Shown: positions 33,555 to 44,037 of the stretch, in pieces
Position numbering within the stretch: the first letter of the stretch is position 1
Layout of the letters: each line of letters opens with the position of its first letter
Assembly (NCBI GenBank): GCA_029204225.1
Contig: MU832168.1
Location: 1 to 64,000, forward strand
Origin: Diphasiastrum complanatum
Lineage: Eukaryota > Streptophyta > Lycopodiopsida > Lycopodiales > Lycopodiaceae
Direction: 5' to 3'
DNA length: 64,000 nucleotides
The notes under the pieces: generated by a model
Database searches by the model: none
Told to the model about the DNA's origin: nothing
Seen by the model: the letters and a program-made list of their open reading frames with translations, nothing else
Made by a program: the position numbers and the translations under genes

Positions 33555-35624
33555 GGGGAAGCTTTAGCATGTGCTAACTATCTATGTAATAGATGGACAA
33601 GTGCTTCCTTGGATGGTAAAACTCCTCATGAGGTTCTTTATGGTAGAAGGCCGAGTGTCAAGCATTGTAGGATCTTTGGATGTACATGTTTTGTCAATAT
33701 CACACTTGATGATAGAACTAAAGAAGATCCTTCATCAAAGAAGGGTGTGTTTGTTGGCTATAGTGAAGTAAGCAAGGCTTACAAAGTGTACATTCCTTCT
33801 ACAAAGAAAGTTGTCATAAGTAGGGATGTCATCTTTCATGAAGAGAATGTTTCCAATGTTGTTGATGTTGATGTTGATGTGCCTACTAATCATCATGATG
33901 TGCAAGATGTCTTGGATGAAGATGGAGATGCCACTCCAAAGCAAACTTCAAGGAAGACTCAAAGGCAAAGGGCTAAGCCATCAAGGCTAACCTATGATGA
34001 AAAAGGAAAGCAAGTGGTGGACAACTCTAACTTTGTTTTTCTTACCTCTTTTGATGAACCAACTTGTGTAGGTGAAGCAATTCAAAAGAAGGAATGGATC
34101 CAAGCCATGGATCATGAGCATCAAGCACTCATCAAAAGCAACACATGGAGGTTGGTAAAGCTTCCAAAGGACAAGAAGGCAATTGGTTGTAAGTGGATCT
34201 TCAAGATCAAGACAAATCAAGATGGATCAATCAACAAGTACAAGGCAAGGTTGGTGGCAAAGGGGTATGCTCAAGAATATGGTATTGACTATGATGAGAC
34301 CTTTGCACCCGTGGCAAAGATGGTAACTATTCGAATCCTAATCTCTCTTGCAACTCTTTATGATTGGGATATGTGGCAAATGGATGTTACTAATGCCTTC
34401 TTGAATGGTGATCTTGAAGAAGATATTTACATGGAGCAACCCGAGGGCTATGTTTCACATGATGAGCCTAATCATGTGTGCTATCTCCAAAAGAGTTTGT
34501 ATGGGCTAAAGCAAGCACCAAGGAGTTGGTATGCTAAGCTCAATTCCTTCTTACTTTCTCAAAACTTTGTTATGAGTGAGTATGATCATTCTCTCTACTT
34601 TAGATTGAATGAAAATGATATCACTTTACTTTTGATCTATGTTGATGACATTATCTTAAGTGGTGGTAACAATCTAGATATAGATGAAATCAAGATGGCA
34701 CTCAAAAGAGAGTTTGAAATTCAAGATCTTGGTAAACTTCATTATATCTTAGGAATAGAGATTATTAGAACTTCTAAATCTACATTCATATGTCAAGAAA
34801 AGTATGTTAACTCTATTCTAAAAAGGTTTCATATGGAAGATTGTAAAGTTGTTTCTACTCCTATGGAATCAAATGTAAAGCTAACTACAAGAAGTAATGA
34901 AAGATCCTTCAAGGACATTACTCTCTATAGAAAGCTAATAGGATCTCTTATATGGTTAACCATCACAAGACCTGATCTAAGCTTTGTGGTTGGTAAACTA
35001 AGTCAATTTATGCATGATCCTAGTGAGGCTCATTGGAAGCTAGGAAAGAGAGTACTTAGATACATCTCGGGATCTAGAGATTTTGGCATCTTGTATGGAG
35101 GTACTACACCTAACCTTTGTGGATTTTCAGATTCAGATTTTGCAGGTGATCAAATGGATAGGAAGTCAACAAGTGCCTTTGCAATCTATCTTGGAGATGG
35201 AGTGGTCTCATGGCTATCAAAGAAGCAACCAACTATCTCTCTATCTTCCACCGAAGCCGAGTACAAGGCATTAACAACATGCACCAAGGAGATTCTTTGG
35301 ATCAAGAGGATGTTATTGGATCTTCACTTGCTGGAACCAGAGAAGACTCCAATCATACTTTGTGATAACCTTTCAGCCCAAAGCTTGGCAAGCAATCCTG
35401 TTTTTCATGCAAGGAGCAAGCACATTGAGATTGCTCACCATTTTGTGAGAGATCAAGTCATTGCCAAAGAGGTGGAGCTTCAACATGTCTCTTCAAAGGA
35501 GTGTGTGGCTGATATCTTCACCAAACCATTGGGAAAGGACCTATATTTAATGCATAGATCTAATCTTGGAATGTGCTCAAAGACTATGTTGAAACTAGCA
35601 TCCAATGTTGAAGAGGGAGTGTGA
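33555..35624 (+). CDS. Element F polyprotein, second part (integrase end, RT, RNase H)
   Basis: In frame with the first part after the TGA. Integrase C-terminal part (IFGCTCFVNITLDDRTKEDP, VISRDVIFHEE), linker, then RT: WIFKIKTNQDGSINKYKARL, WQMDVTNAFLNGDLEEDIYM, SLYGLKQAPRSWYAKL, and the active site YVDD at residues 990-993. RNase H has FSDSDFAGDQMDRKSTS, SLSSTEAEYKAL, CDNLSAQSLASNPVFHARS and ADIFTKPLGK. No other stop or frame break to the end at the polypurine tract. It would be translated only by readthrough of the TGA or from an internal start. Confidence 0.9.
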   Translation, partial: GEALACANYLCNRWTSASLDGKTPHEVLYGRRPSVKHCRIFGCTCFVNITLDDRTKEDPSSKKGVFVGYSEVSKAYKVYIPSTKKVVISRDVIFHEENVSNVVDVDVDVPTNHHDVQDVLDEDGDATPKQTSRKTQRQRAKPSRLTYDEKGKQVVDNSNFVFLTSFDEPTCVGEAIQKKEWIQAMDHEHQALIKSNTWRLVKLPKDKKAIGCKWIFKIKTNQDGSINKYKARLVAKGYAQEYGIDYDETFAPVAKMVTIRILISLATLYDWDMWQMDVTNAFLNGDLEEDIYMEQPEGYVSHDEPNHVCYLQKSLYGLKQAPRSWYAKLNSFLLSQNFVMSEYDHSLYFRLNENDITLLLIYVDDIILSGGNNLDIDEIKMALKREFEIQDLGKLHYILGIEIIRTSKSTFICQEKYVNSILKRFHMEDCKVVSTPMESNVKLTTRSNERSFKDITLYRKLIGSLIWLTITRPDLSFVVGKLSQFMHDPSEAHWKLGKRVLRYISGSRDFGILYGGTTPNLCGFSDSDFAGDQMDRKSTSAFAIYLGDGVVSWLSKKQPTISLSSTEAEYKALTTCTKEILWIKRMLLDLHLLEPEKTPIILCDNLSAQSLASNPVFHARSKHIEIAHHFVRDQVIAKEVELQHVSSKECVADIFTKPLGKDLYLMHRSNLGMCSKTMLKLASNVEEGV

Positions 35625-36274
35625 AAATTGTCAACATTTCCTAGCTAGTTTGAGGCCTAAATTGGCTAAAATTGTAAATAGTTTTGGTTCTGGAGTTTCA
35701 CACGTGTGAACCAGGCCACAATGTTTTTATTTACTGTATTTTTTCAGTATGATGAAGTGTCAAACTTCATACCCTTCAAAATGAGACCATTTTGATGTAT
35801 TTTGGTCATATAAGCCATTTTTAGCTATTTTTCCTATATAGGGAATATCTAGGGTCAAGTACCTTCTAGAGAGAGGAGAGAGAGTCATCTTCCTCATCCA
35901 TAAATAGTAGGGAAGTCGTGGAGAACAGGTTGGAGAAACCTTTTGTATGCTTCATTGAGATCAATAGATCATTGTCATTGTTTCTTCCTCCATTGAGAGC
36001 ATTGTTGTGTGTATTGTCTTCAAGCTATTGTGTATGATCTTAGGTGCTTTCCAAAAGTGATAGGCTGATGTATTATGGACTGTATAATGCTATTTTGGGC
36101 CGCACTTGATGTTTATGGAAGTTTCCATTTGTGATAAATGCTTTTTGATCAAGTTCTTTGCATTCTAGGTAGCATAGAATGTGTTGCCAATTCCTAGCTT
36201 ATGTAGTTTGGAGTGCAAGCATTCAAGCCAATGATCTTGGAGTTTAGATCCACTTAGGATCTGTATTTTTCACA
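35620..36274 (+). repeat. 3' LTR of F
   Basis: 655 bp, CACACGTGTG at 35699-35708. No difference from the 5' LTR was found in the stretches compared. Confidence 0.95.
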
Positions 36275-36279
36275 CTCAA

Positions 36280-36835
36280 CTGTTGACAAATCACCATACA
36301 AGATGGCGCACCTGGATTTGTAGCTTGATTTGAAGTTTCTTCGTCAAATCACTATTTCCAGTCAATTTTATAGACATTACAATAAATTGGAAAAAAAAAA
36401 CTAAAAATTTTGAGTTTTCGCACTTTTAATTTTTTTTTTAAATTTTACGTTTTCTAAAATTTCATAAAAAATCACAGTCAGTTATCAAACAATCGAAATC
36501 AAAAATTTGATTCACTTCTTCGATTCTTAGTTTTACTCTGTTAATGTCCCTCAGGCATGCAAGACATGCGACATTAAACTGATTTTTTACATTACAAAAT
36601 TTTACGTAAAAATTCAGTTCTACGAAGTCAGTTATAAAATCCAGTTTTGTATCTAACCATCAAAGTACATGCGTATGACCACTCAAAACAGATCTAAACT
36701 ACTCATGCATGTCAGAATCACTCTGAGAAACCACATGCAGACATTCCATGCAACCACAGTACCTTGAACTAAGAAATTGACATGCATGCCATCAGAACAA
36801 TTGGAAATTTTACCAATTTTGCTCACAAAATTGGA
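36280..36835 (-). mobile_element. Gypsy fragment 2, right part (leader)
   Basis: Resumes the gypsy sequence after F: 36280-36590 matches 27725-28045 (tgttgacaaatcac, gatggcgcacctggattt, atgtccctca.gcatgcaagacatgcgacat). Beyond 36590 it differs from fragment 1. No LTR here; element E sequence returns at about 36836. Confidence 0.75.
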
Positions 36836-37431
36836 TTCTATGTCAAATGGATGTCTCTAATGCCTTCTTGAATGGTTTTTTGGAACAGATATCTATATGG
36901 AACAGCCATAGGGATTCATCAAGCATGGAATGGAGGACAAAGTATGTCATCTCCAAAGAAGCATCTATGACTTGAAGCAAGCCTCGAGATCTTGGAATTC
37001 AAGATTACATTGCTATCTCATTTCACTTTCTTTTGTTCAAAGTGAAACTATGCTCAAAGTCTTTCGAAGAATTTTAAGATGGAAAAGTGTAAAAGTGATG
37101 ACACACCAATGGAGCAAGATGTAAAAGTGCCAAACGCTCAAAGTGCCAAATGAAGATGATGAAAGATCTTTCATGGACATCACTTTGTTTAGGCAGCTTA
37201 TAGGCTCCTTAATGTGGATCACTATAGCTAGACCAGCTCTTAGCTTTAGTGTATGTAGGTTGAGCCAATCCATGCAAAAACCATTGAATATCCATTGGGA
37301 AAAGGCTAAGAGGATTCGGGTACATTGGATTTTGGGATTCTATATAGAGGAGATGTGATTAACCTTCATGCATTTAGTGATTCAGATTTTGCAGGCGACA
37401 AGAGGGATAGGAAATCAACAACTGACTATTC
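36836..37431 (+). pseudogene. Element E RT copy 2 and RNase H start
   Basis: Repeats the RT segment of 29025-29245 ([32 protein letters not shown]), then jumps from SLSFVQSE to a block equivalent to ILKRFxMEKCK..TPMEQ, deleting the YVDD core. Then ERSFMDITLFRQLIGSLMWI and, after a frame break, DSDFAGDKRDRKSTT, where G is inserted. Confidence 0.8.
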
Positions 37432-38255
37432 TGTGAGAAATTGGCAAAAATCTAGCTTGGTATTTTTCATGATATAAGTTTGTAAGTGAATCTCACATGT
37501 GTGGAGGATGTTCCCACGTGTGGAGAATTCTAAAGTAAATCAAAATGTTTGATATAGGGGTCTCATAGAATTTCATAGTCAAGCATTTAGGTGTAGGATG
37601 TTGATAGGGTCAAATTTGGCATAGATGGCAGATTATCCATTTCCACTTGTAATGTCACTATTGAGCCAAAATAGAGTAGGAGGCCAAACTCGTGCCAATT
37701 AGAGTGTAGACAAGTGTAATGCTTTTGTTTGATGAAGTTTAAGAGGTCCAATAGGATTTAGAGGTGGAACCATGAGTGGTCCAATAGAATTTGAGATTTG
37801 CTTGAAAATGGTCCAATAGAATTTAGAGGTGCATGGATCAATGGTCCAATAGGATTAAGAGGTGGAAAAGTGTGGTCCAATCATAGTTAAGCATAGTGGT
37901 AGCTCGTGGATCTACTAGTATCATTGTACTCCTCATTTGGATCTAATTGATTTTGAGATTGAGTGGATTTTGAGTGTAAGTGATTTTCTAGATTTCTCTC
38001 TCTACCCAAGAGCTCATGATGGTTTTTCTCTCTCTACCTGAGGAGAGCAGCTTGTTTTTACTTAGAATAATTTTTTAATACTTCCCACACGTGTGAGTGA
38101 GATTTGGAAGTGATTGAATGCATGTAGTAGTGTGTTTTTGCCATAGGATCTAAGATTGATCTTGAATCTCAATCTAGTCTTGATCTTGGTGCATCTACAC
38201 ATCTTAGGAGATCACAAGTACATGTTGTGGACAATCTACACGTGTGAAATCAACA
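37432..38255 (+). repeat. 5' LTR of G
   Basis: 824 bp, starts TGTGAGAAATTGG, ends gaaatcaaca. CACACGTGTG at 38086-38095 and further CACGTG cores near 37515 and 38241. A phrase of the type gtccaatag(a/g)att recurs at 37749-37855, four times. Confidence 0.9.
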
Positions 38256-38267
38256 TGGTATCAGATC
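38256..38267 (+). other. Primer-binding site of G
   Basis: TGGTATCAGATC; one base different from TGGTATCAGAGC at position 11. Confidence 0.85.
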
Positions 38268-38837
38268 CTACCTAAGGTTACCATGCATTTTGATCCATTT
38301 AAATGAAAACTATTCATCAATCTTGAGCTAAAAATTGTCAAGGTCCATTTTCCTAGCTATCTTGTTCAATTTTGGATCAAAAGAGATCAAAAGGACATTG
38401 ATTGGGTCTGACCTGGTACTGTACGGAATCAGGTGCTCAGACACATGTGAGGAACATCCAATTTCAGTTTGGAAGTTCTCTCTCATGCTTGATCCATTAT
38501 AGCTTGTTTTGAAGCTATTTTTGTCTAGTTTATGATGCAATCAGTTTCATTCCATTTGGTTGAGCCAATCAAAAGTTATAAGCTTTTGAAGAGGGTTAGG
38601 TAGGGCACCTAGACCTGGGTGGACATATTTGGTTTGGTCAAGAAATTGCCTGTTTGATCCAAAATCATAGTTGAATGCTTACCAATCTCATCTATATGTG
38701 ATTTAGGCACTATTTTGAGATCTTAGCCATTTTGTTTCATGCAATATCATTGTATTTGAGTCAAATTTGGTTTCTTAGTGTATTTTACACGTGGTAAGAG
38801 CGTTTGATCCTAACTTTGCCCATACTCCATCATTTGA

Positions 38838-40766
38838 TGTGAAGTAGATCTAGTTTTGGAGCCTCAAGTCCTTCAAGAAGTACAAAAATACAAGAAGAGA
38901 GCTAAGATGGCTCTCCACTACATTAAGATGAATGTCTCTAATGAGATATTGAGGGAGATTGGTGATTGTTCTACATCCAAGGAAGCTTGGGATTGTCTCA
39001 AGTCCATCTATGAGGCTAAGAACACCTCTAGGCTCCTCACTCTTAGAAATCAAATCTTCCAAAGTAGTCAAAAGAGTGATGAGAGTGCATATAATTATGT
39101 TTTGAGAGTCAAGGATATTCATAGGGAGCTTGCATGTATTGGTGACTCAATCAATCAAAGTGAGCCAGTCCAAGTCATTCTCAATGGCTTGAGAGATGAA
39201 TATGACAACCTTGTCCAATCCTATGCCATTAAGGAGGAGCTACCAAGTTTGGAGGCCTTTCAAAGTGTGCTTATTTTTGAAGAATCAAGACAAGAGTACA
39301 AACTCTTGAGGATGGACAATCTATCACTCAATCATGATGATGGCAAAGTTCTATTTTCCAAGCACAAAGAGAGGAGTAAGAAGCAACACCATCACTTCTC
39401 TAATGACAAAGCTAAAGACCAAGATGGAGAAGAGGAAGATGATTCCTCTAATGCTTCATCATCCAATCTCAAGAAAAAGAAGATCAAGTGCCTTTATTGT
39501 GGCAAGAAAGGCCATTATGCCACCAATTGCTTCAAGAAGAAGAATCAACTCAATCAAGCCAACATCACCAATGAGAAAGAAGACTATATTTCAAGTGATG
39601 GAGAAGGCTCTCTTATGGCATCAAGCTTCTCCTCTTCCACCTTCAACAAGGATGACTCATGGTATATTGATAGTGGAGCATCTTCACATATGTGTGGCTC
39701 CAAGCACCTTTTTTCATCTAGTATGCCTTATGATGGAGTCAAGAAGACCATATACATTGTAAGTAAGCATGAGTGCAATATTGAAGGAGTAGGGATTATT
39801 CCCTTGAAGCTTGCATCTTCCAAAGATCTCTTTCTCAACAATGTTCTTTTTGTCCCAAATCTTACAAAGAACATCTTAAGTGTTGGCCAACTTCTTGATA
39901 GTGGCTTTGATGTCAATTTCAATACTGACAATCGTGTGATCAAGAAGGATGGTGAGATCCTTGCATATGGAGCAAGATTTGAAGGCATCTACAAATTGGA
40001 TCCAAGTGAGAGTGCAAACTCTCTTGATGTTTCTTATATGTCCAATATTTCAAAGGAGGATGATCACACAAGATGCGCATATCTTCTCTCTTCAAGTATT
40101 ATGGTGTATGATTATTCCTTATTATTCAAAGCATATGTTGAGAAGAAATTCTCATTGAAGATCAAAGCTTTGAGGAGTATTGGAGCTCTTGAAAGAATAG
40201 CACCATATGAAGTTTTATTCAAGATGGAGCCTAAGGTTGATCACCTTAGTGAACTTGGTAGTGCTTGCTTTGCACATATTCCCATGGAAACAAGGAGGAA
40301 GGATGATCCAAGCTCATTGATCATGATTGGATACTCATCCATCAAGGAGGCCTTTAGTGTCTTTACACTCTCTATTTCAAAAGTGATTGTGAATAGAGAT
40401 GTCATGTTGTATGAAGATTCAATCTTGGAAGTGGCCAAGATCAAGGCTTCTCAAGAAGCATCACAAGTTATCTTTTTTGAAGGTATTCAAGTTATGATGG
40501 GGCCAAGGTGTGAGGAGGAGTTTCTTCTTCATATGATTTCAAGAAGATCTTCAAGATGCATGGCCGAGTCTTTATGTCTCACCTTACATGGCAAAGAGGG
40601 GCATCTTTCATGTTGTATCTACTACAACACATTCATATATGCTTCTCTTCCTTTGCTTGGAATGCTATATTGCTTCATTGAATTTTTTGGATCTCAAAGT
40701 TCAAGAAAAGCTATACTAGTTTTGTATGATGCTTATGTTATATGTTTTGTGTCATTATTGACTTAG
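38838..40766 (+). CDS. Element G gag-protease and stripped integrase
   Basis: About 640 open codons. The first ~45 gag residues are deleted: the frame opens after a TGA at 38835 with VDLVLEPQVLQEVQKYKKRA and no ATG at the expected place, so the start is unknown. Gag body, zinc knuckle (CLYCGKKGHYATNC), protease WYIDSGASSHMCG, LTKNILSVGQLLDSGFDV. Then DDHTRCAYLLSSS and FKAYVEKKFSLKIKALRS, integrase core pieces; the HSD box before and the DNGGEY-to-NGVAE segment after are both missing, the frame passing from KALRS to APYEVLFKMEPKVDHL. The integrase C-terminal part follows (SACFAHIPMETRRKDDPSS, VIVNRDVMLYED). After ~40500 the tail is unrecognised. No RT. Confidence 0.82.
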   Translation, partial: CEVDLVLEPQVLQEVQKYKKRAKMALHYIKMNVSNEILREIGDCSTSKEAWDCLKSIYEAKNTSRLLTLRNQIFQSSQKSDESAYNYVLRVKDIHRELACIGDSINQSEPVQVILNGLRDEYDNLVQSYAIKEELPSLEAFQSVLIFEESRQEYKLLRMDNLSLNHDDGKVLFSKHKERSKKQHHHFSNDKAKDQDGEEEDDSSNASSSNLKKKKIKCLYCGKKGHYATNCFKKKNQLNQANITNEKEDYISSDGEGSLMASSFSSSTFNKDDSWYIDSGASSHMCGSKHLFSSSMPYDGVKKTIYIVSKHECNIEGVGIIPLKLASSKDLFLNNVLFVPNLTKNILSVGQLLDSGFDVNFNTDNRVIKKDGEILAYGARFEGIYKLDPSESANSLDVSYMSNISKEDDHTRCAYLLSSSIMVYDYSLLFKAYVEKKFSLKIKALRSIGALERIAPYEVLFKMEPKVDHLSELGSACFAHIPMETRRKDDPSSLIMIGYSSIKEAFSVFTLSISKVIVNRDVMLYEDSILEVAKIKASQEASQVIFFEGIQVMMGPRCEEEFLLHMISRRSSRCMAESLCLTLHGKEGHLSCCIYYNTFIYASLPLLGMLYCFIEFFGSQSSRKAILVLYDAYVICFVSLLT

Positions 40767-41422
40767 ATATGTTTCCAATACTTTTTGAAAGCAAGATATT
40801 GTATTGTCAAAAGTATTCTCTTGGTTCTAGTAAGAACAAGATTGAGCTTGGTACTCACTTTTTTGAAAATCATGTTTTCACATGTTTTGAGGCAAATTGT
40901 AAACTCCTCTTGAGATTAAGTGAAGCATCCAAAGTGGACACTTACATCCTTGAGAGAGTAACTAGCCTAGAAAAGACCAAGGTAGTCTTTGATATCAAGA
41001 TTAGATCCATCATGGATATAGTTCATTGTATGTGGACTAGTCAAGCTAGAAAGCATAATCTTGATAATCATCATTGTTTCACATCTTATGATCTTGATCT
41101 CCATGATCCTTATGAGGCTTGGAAGCCTCAGATTTCTCTATTTATGGTGCATCCATCATGCAAGTGGAACTTTCAAAGCAAAGATCATCATCAAGCATGG
41201 AGGAAGCCCATGATCATAGTGGCATATTGGTGGAGCACTCTTCAAAGGCATTGGCAAGAGATCTCTACCAAAGAGATCTTATCATGGATATGGTGAGGGT
41301 GCTGCTATGATGGATCCCTTGGCTGATCTTCACTTCTTATGCATACCAAAGGATGCACTCAAAAAGATTTACAAACTTCTCAAGTGATCTAGTACCTTTC
41401 CAAGCTATTTTTTGAGGAGGAG
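40767..41422 (+). other. Element G 3' region without recognised gene
   Basis: Open stretches (for example 40742-41296) are not like RT or RNase H. It ends in ttttttgaggaggag, the polypurine tract, before the 3' LTR. This replaces the ~3 kb of pol seen in F. Confidence 0.6.
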
Positions 41423-42229
41423 TGTGAGAAATTGGCAAAAATCTAGCTTGGTATTTTTTATGATAGAAGTCTGTAAGTGAATCTCACATGTGTGGAGGAT
41501 GTTTCCACGTGTGGAAAATTCTAAAGTAAATCAAAATGTTTGATATAGGGGTCTCATAGAATTTCATAGTCAAGCATTTATGTGTAGGATGTTGGCATAG
41601 ATGGCAAATTATCCATTTTCACTTGTAATGCCACTATTGAGCCAAAATAGAGTAGGAGCCCAAACTCGTGCCAATTAGAGTGTAGACAAGTGTAATGCTT
41701 TTGTTTGATGAAGTTTAAGAGGTCCAATAGGATTTAGAGGTGGAACCATGAGTGGTCCAATAGAATTTGAGATTTGCTTGAAAATGGTCCAATAGAATTT
41801 AGAGGTGCATGGATCAATGGTCCAATAGGATTAAGAGGTGGAAAAGTGTGGTCCAATCATAGTTAAGCATAGTGGTAGCTCGTGGATCTACTAGTATCAT
41901 TGTACTCCTCATTTGGATCTAATTGATTTTGAGATTGAGTGGATTTTGAGTGTAAGTGATTTTCTAGCTTTCTCTCTCTACCCAAGAGCTCATGATGGTT
42001 TCTCTCTCTCTACCTGAGGAGAGCAGCTTGTTTTTACTTAGAATAATTTTTTAATACTTCCCACACGTGTGAGTGAGAGTTGGAAGTGATTGAATGCATG
42101 TAGTAGTGTGTTTTTGCCATAGGATCTAAGATTGATCTTGAATCTCAATCTAGTCTTGATCTTGGTGCATCTACACACCTTAGGAGTTCACAAGTACATG
42201 TTGTGGACAATCCACGTGTGAAATCAAAA
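41423..42229 (+). repeat. 3' LTR of G
   Basis: 807 bp, CACACGTGTG at 42062-42071; ends caaaa where the 5' LTR has caaca. Confidence 0.9.
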
Positions 42230-42234
42230 TATTC

Positions 42235-42503
42235 AACTTTCACATGAGAAGGTGTGGTTTCATGGCTTTCCAAAAAGCAAAAGTATATATCTATCTTCAA
42301 CCAAGGCCAAGTACAAGAAGCACATTGAGATATGCCATCACTTTGATAGAGAAATGGTGCAAGCCAAGGAAATTGCTTTGAGGCATGTTCCAAGAAATGA
42401 ATGTGTAGCTGATCTACTTACTAAACCACTTCAAAAGACACATTTTATGAAGTTCAGATCATCACTTGGAGTGATTAGTAAATCAATGATTGAACCACGG
42501 TAG
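42235..42503 (+). pseudogene. Element E RNase H end
   Basis: Resumes E after G: GVVSWLSKKQ, then with frame breaks KHIEICHHFDREMVQAKEIA and ADLLTKPLQKTHFMKFRSSL, stop at 42501-42503. The middle of RNase H (CDNxSA block) is deleted. Confidence 0.8.
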
Positions 42504-42517
42504 ATAGCGCCAAGGAA

Positions 42518-43174
42518 TGTTAAAAATTCACAATTCTAGCGTGACTAGTTTTGGTCATATGACTTGTAAATAGTTAGATGGTCATGATGTGGCTTGTCAA
42601 ACATGCCAAATAGCATAGGATTCCATTCATAAGTATGTTCTCAAGTTGACCTAAGTGATAGTACCTTTGTAATGAGTCTAAATCATGCTTAGATACAAGC
42701 AAGAAAAAAAGTAGGAACTATTTTGGGTAGTTTTGACATTGTTGAGGGATCTCAAGATTCCAACGCTAACTTGGTAGGGATGAGTGCTCCACCAAAATTA
42801 GCATTAGTGATAGGTTTAGGGCTACTCATACCTGCCCAAAACCATGATGGATCATGTATATATAGGTGATGATCTCTCACCAAAATCAATCAAGCAATTT
42901 CATGGTTTTTCTCTCATATTGGTGCAATTGCTCTCTATGCTCATATTTCTTTGAGATCTTGTGATTGTAATCATTATAGGATTGAATGTGGGTCTGGTGT
43001 ACAGTATTCAGACTATGGGAGGCCGTACTTTCACATGTGTGAAGGCTTATTCAAGGATTTGAGCCATTTAGTATGGTTCAAGCACGGATTTTTGATGGAT
43101 TTTGATGGTGCAACTTGTGCTAACAATATGGAATCATAATTGTCTTAGGGTCCTTTTTTGCTATAATTTTCACA
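42518..43174 (+). repeat. 3' LTR of E
   Basis: 657 bp, starts TGTTAAAAATTC, ends ttttcaca. Diverged from the 5' LTR by many substitutions and small indels. Contains a CACATGTGTG variant near 43033. Confidence 0.88.
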
Positions 43175-43296
43175 GTCACTATGTCCATTACATCTTGTAG
43201 AACCAATAAAGATTCCATTCTTATCTTTAAAATAGCATAGTTGGAAGATGTTAATCTCTCACCATGCTCCAAGAAATGTATACTAGTGGAAGACAT
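43175..43296 (-). pseudogene. Element D gag N-terminus
   Basis: Minus-strand start at 43296 reads MSSTSIHFLEHGERLTSSNY and then ILKIRMESLLVLQDVMDIV, joining exactly to TGVEVEPTAPNE at 23493 once element E and one gtcac copy are removed. This is the clearest proof that E split D. Confidence 0.88.
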
Positions 43297-44025
43297 ATTC
43301 TTTTTGAAAATTCTAGTAATGACAAAAATATGGAATTGAATCTATTGCTACTCTTCTCAATCTAGGATCTAACTTGGAATATCGATCCAACCTATTGAAA
43401 AACTTGCAGCAAATATATGAGAACTAGCTCACAACACAAAATCAATCAACTTGAATCTAGATCTAGCTTCTATCAAATGATGAAGCATAACAAGATTCAT
43501 GTCACTTTCTACCTCGAGTTTCAAAAGATGAATACACTCTAGGAGCTCCACATACAACTCAAACACAATCAATTTGTGTGAAATGATGTGATATGACATC
43601 TAAAACTCGTCTTCCAATTCTATCTTTGATTGAAAACACAAAGTGAAAATATTGATGAGATTGAATAGATGTGTGCTCTCTTTGGCATATCACACAAGAT
43701 GGGGTGCACTCCCTATCACTTTGATTGCCTATAGCTTTCTAAAAACAAATCAAATTGATTTAAAATCATTAGCGCAACATTCTACACTTCAACACCTCTC
43801 TATCTAGCTATCAAACACAAAAAAAATGGATCAATACTTTAGATATACCACCTATTTGAAATAGGTTGATCTCACACGTGTGGAAATTCAAGTCCATACA
43901 GATCTCATTTAATGCAAATCAGTATTGATTTGATCAATCTTTGATCCAAAATTGGTTTGATTGAAACCGAGATTGAATTCCTCTCCCAAATTCGAGTTCT
44001 TGCAAGCAATTACTCTCAACACAAA
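43297..44025 (-). other. Leader of element D
   Basis: Non-coding; contains CACACGTGTG at 43873-43882. Confidence 0.7.
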
Positions 44026-44037
44026 GCTCTGATACCA
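44026..44037 (-). other. Primer-binding site of D
   Basis: TGGTATCAGAGC on the minus strand, next to TTCACA of the LTR. Confidence 0.88.

Larger units (their letters stand above)
29844..36274 (+). mobile_element. Copia element F, near-intact and recent
   Basis: 6431 bp. Both LTRs are 655 bp and look identical over the stretch compared; target duplication ctcaa at 29839-29843 and 36275-36279; primer-binding site at 30499 and polypurine tract gaagagggag at 35610-35619. One frame of 1317 codons covers gag, zinc knuckle, protease, integrase, RT and RNase H and is broken only by a single TGA. It sits in gypsy fragment 2. It is the best candidate in the window for the autonomous lineage that served element A. 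Confidence 0.95.
37432..42229 (+). mobile_element. Non-autonomous copia element G
   Basis: 4798 bp, target duplication tattc (37427-37431 and 42230-42234) within the RNase H of E. LTRs 37432-38255 and 41423-42229 differ by a 16-bp indel and scattered changes, so G is older than F and H. The frame keeps gag (N-terminus lost), protease and pieces of integrase without catalytic residues; RT and RNase H are absent. Same design as H, in a different gag subfamily (close to C). Confidence 0.9.
23494..43174 (+). mobile_element. Copia element E with nested insertions
   Basis: LTRs at 23494-24146 and 42518-43174 flanked by the 5-bp duplication gtcac (23489-23493, 43175-43179), inside the gag frame of D. 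Inside are a decayed gag-protease-integrase (24924-26896), gypsy fragment 1 with an LTR (26897-28859), RT (28860-29290), gypsy fragment 2 holding element F (29291-36835), a second copy of the RT part (36836-37100), and RNase H split by element G. The element is old: many stops and frame breaks, and LTRs clearly diverged. Confidence 0.85.
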
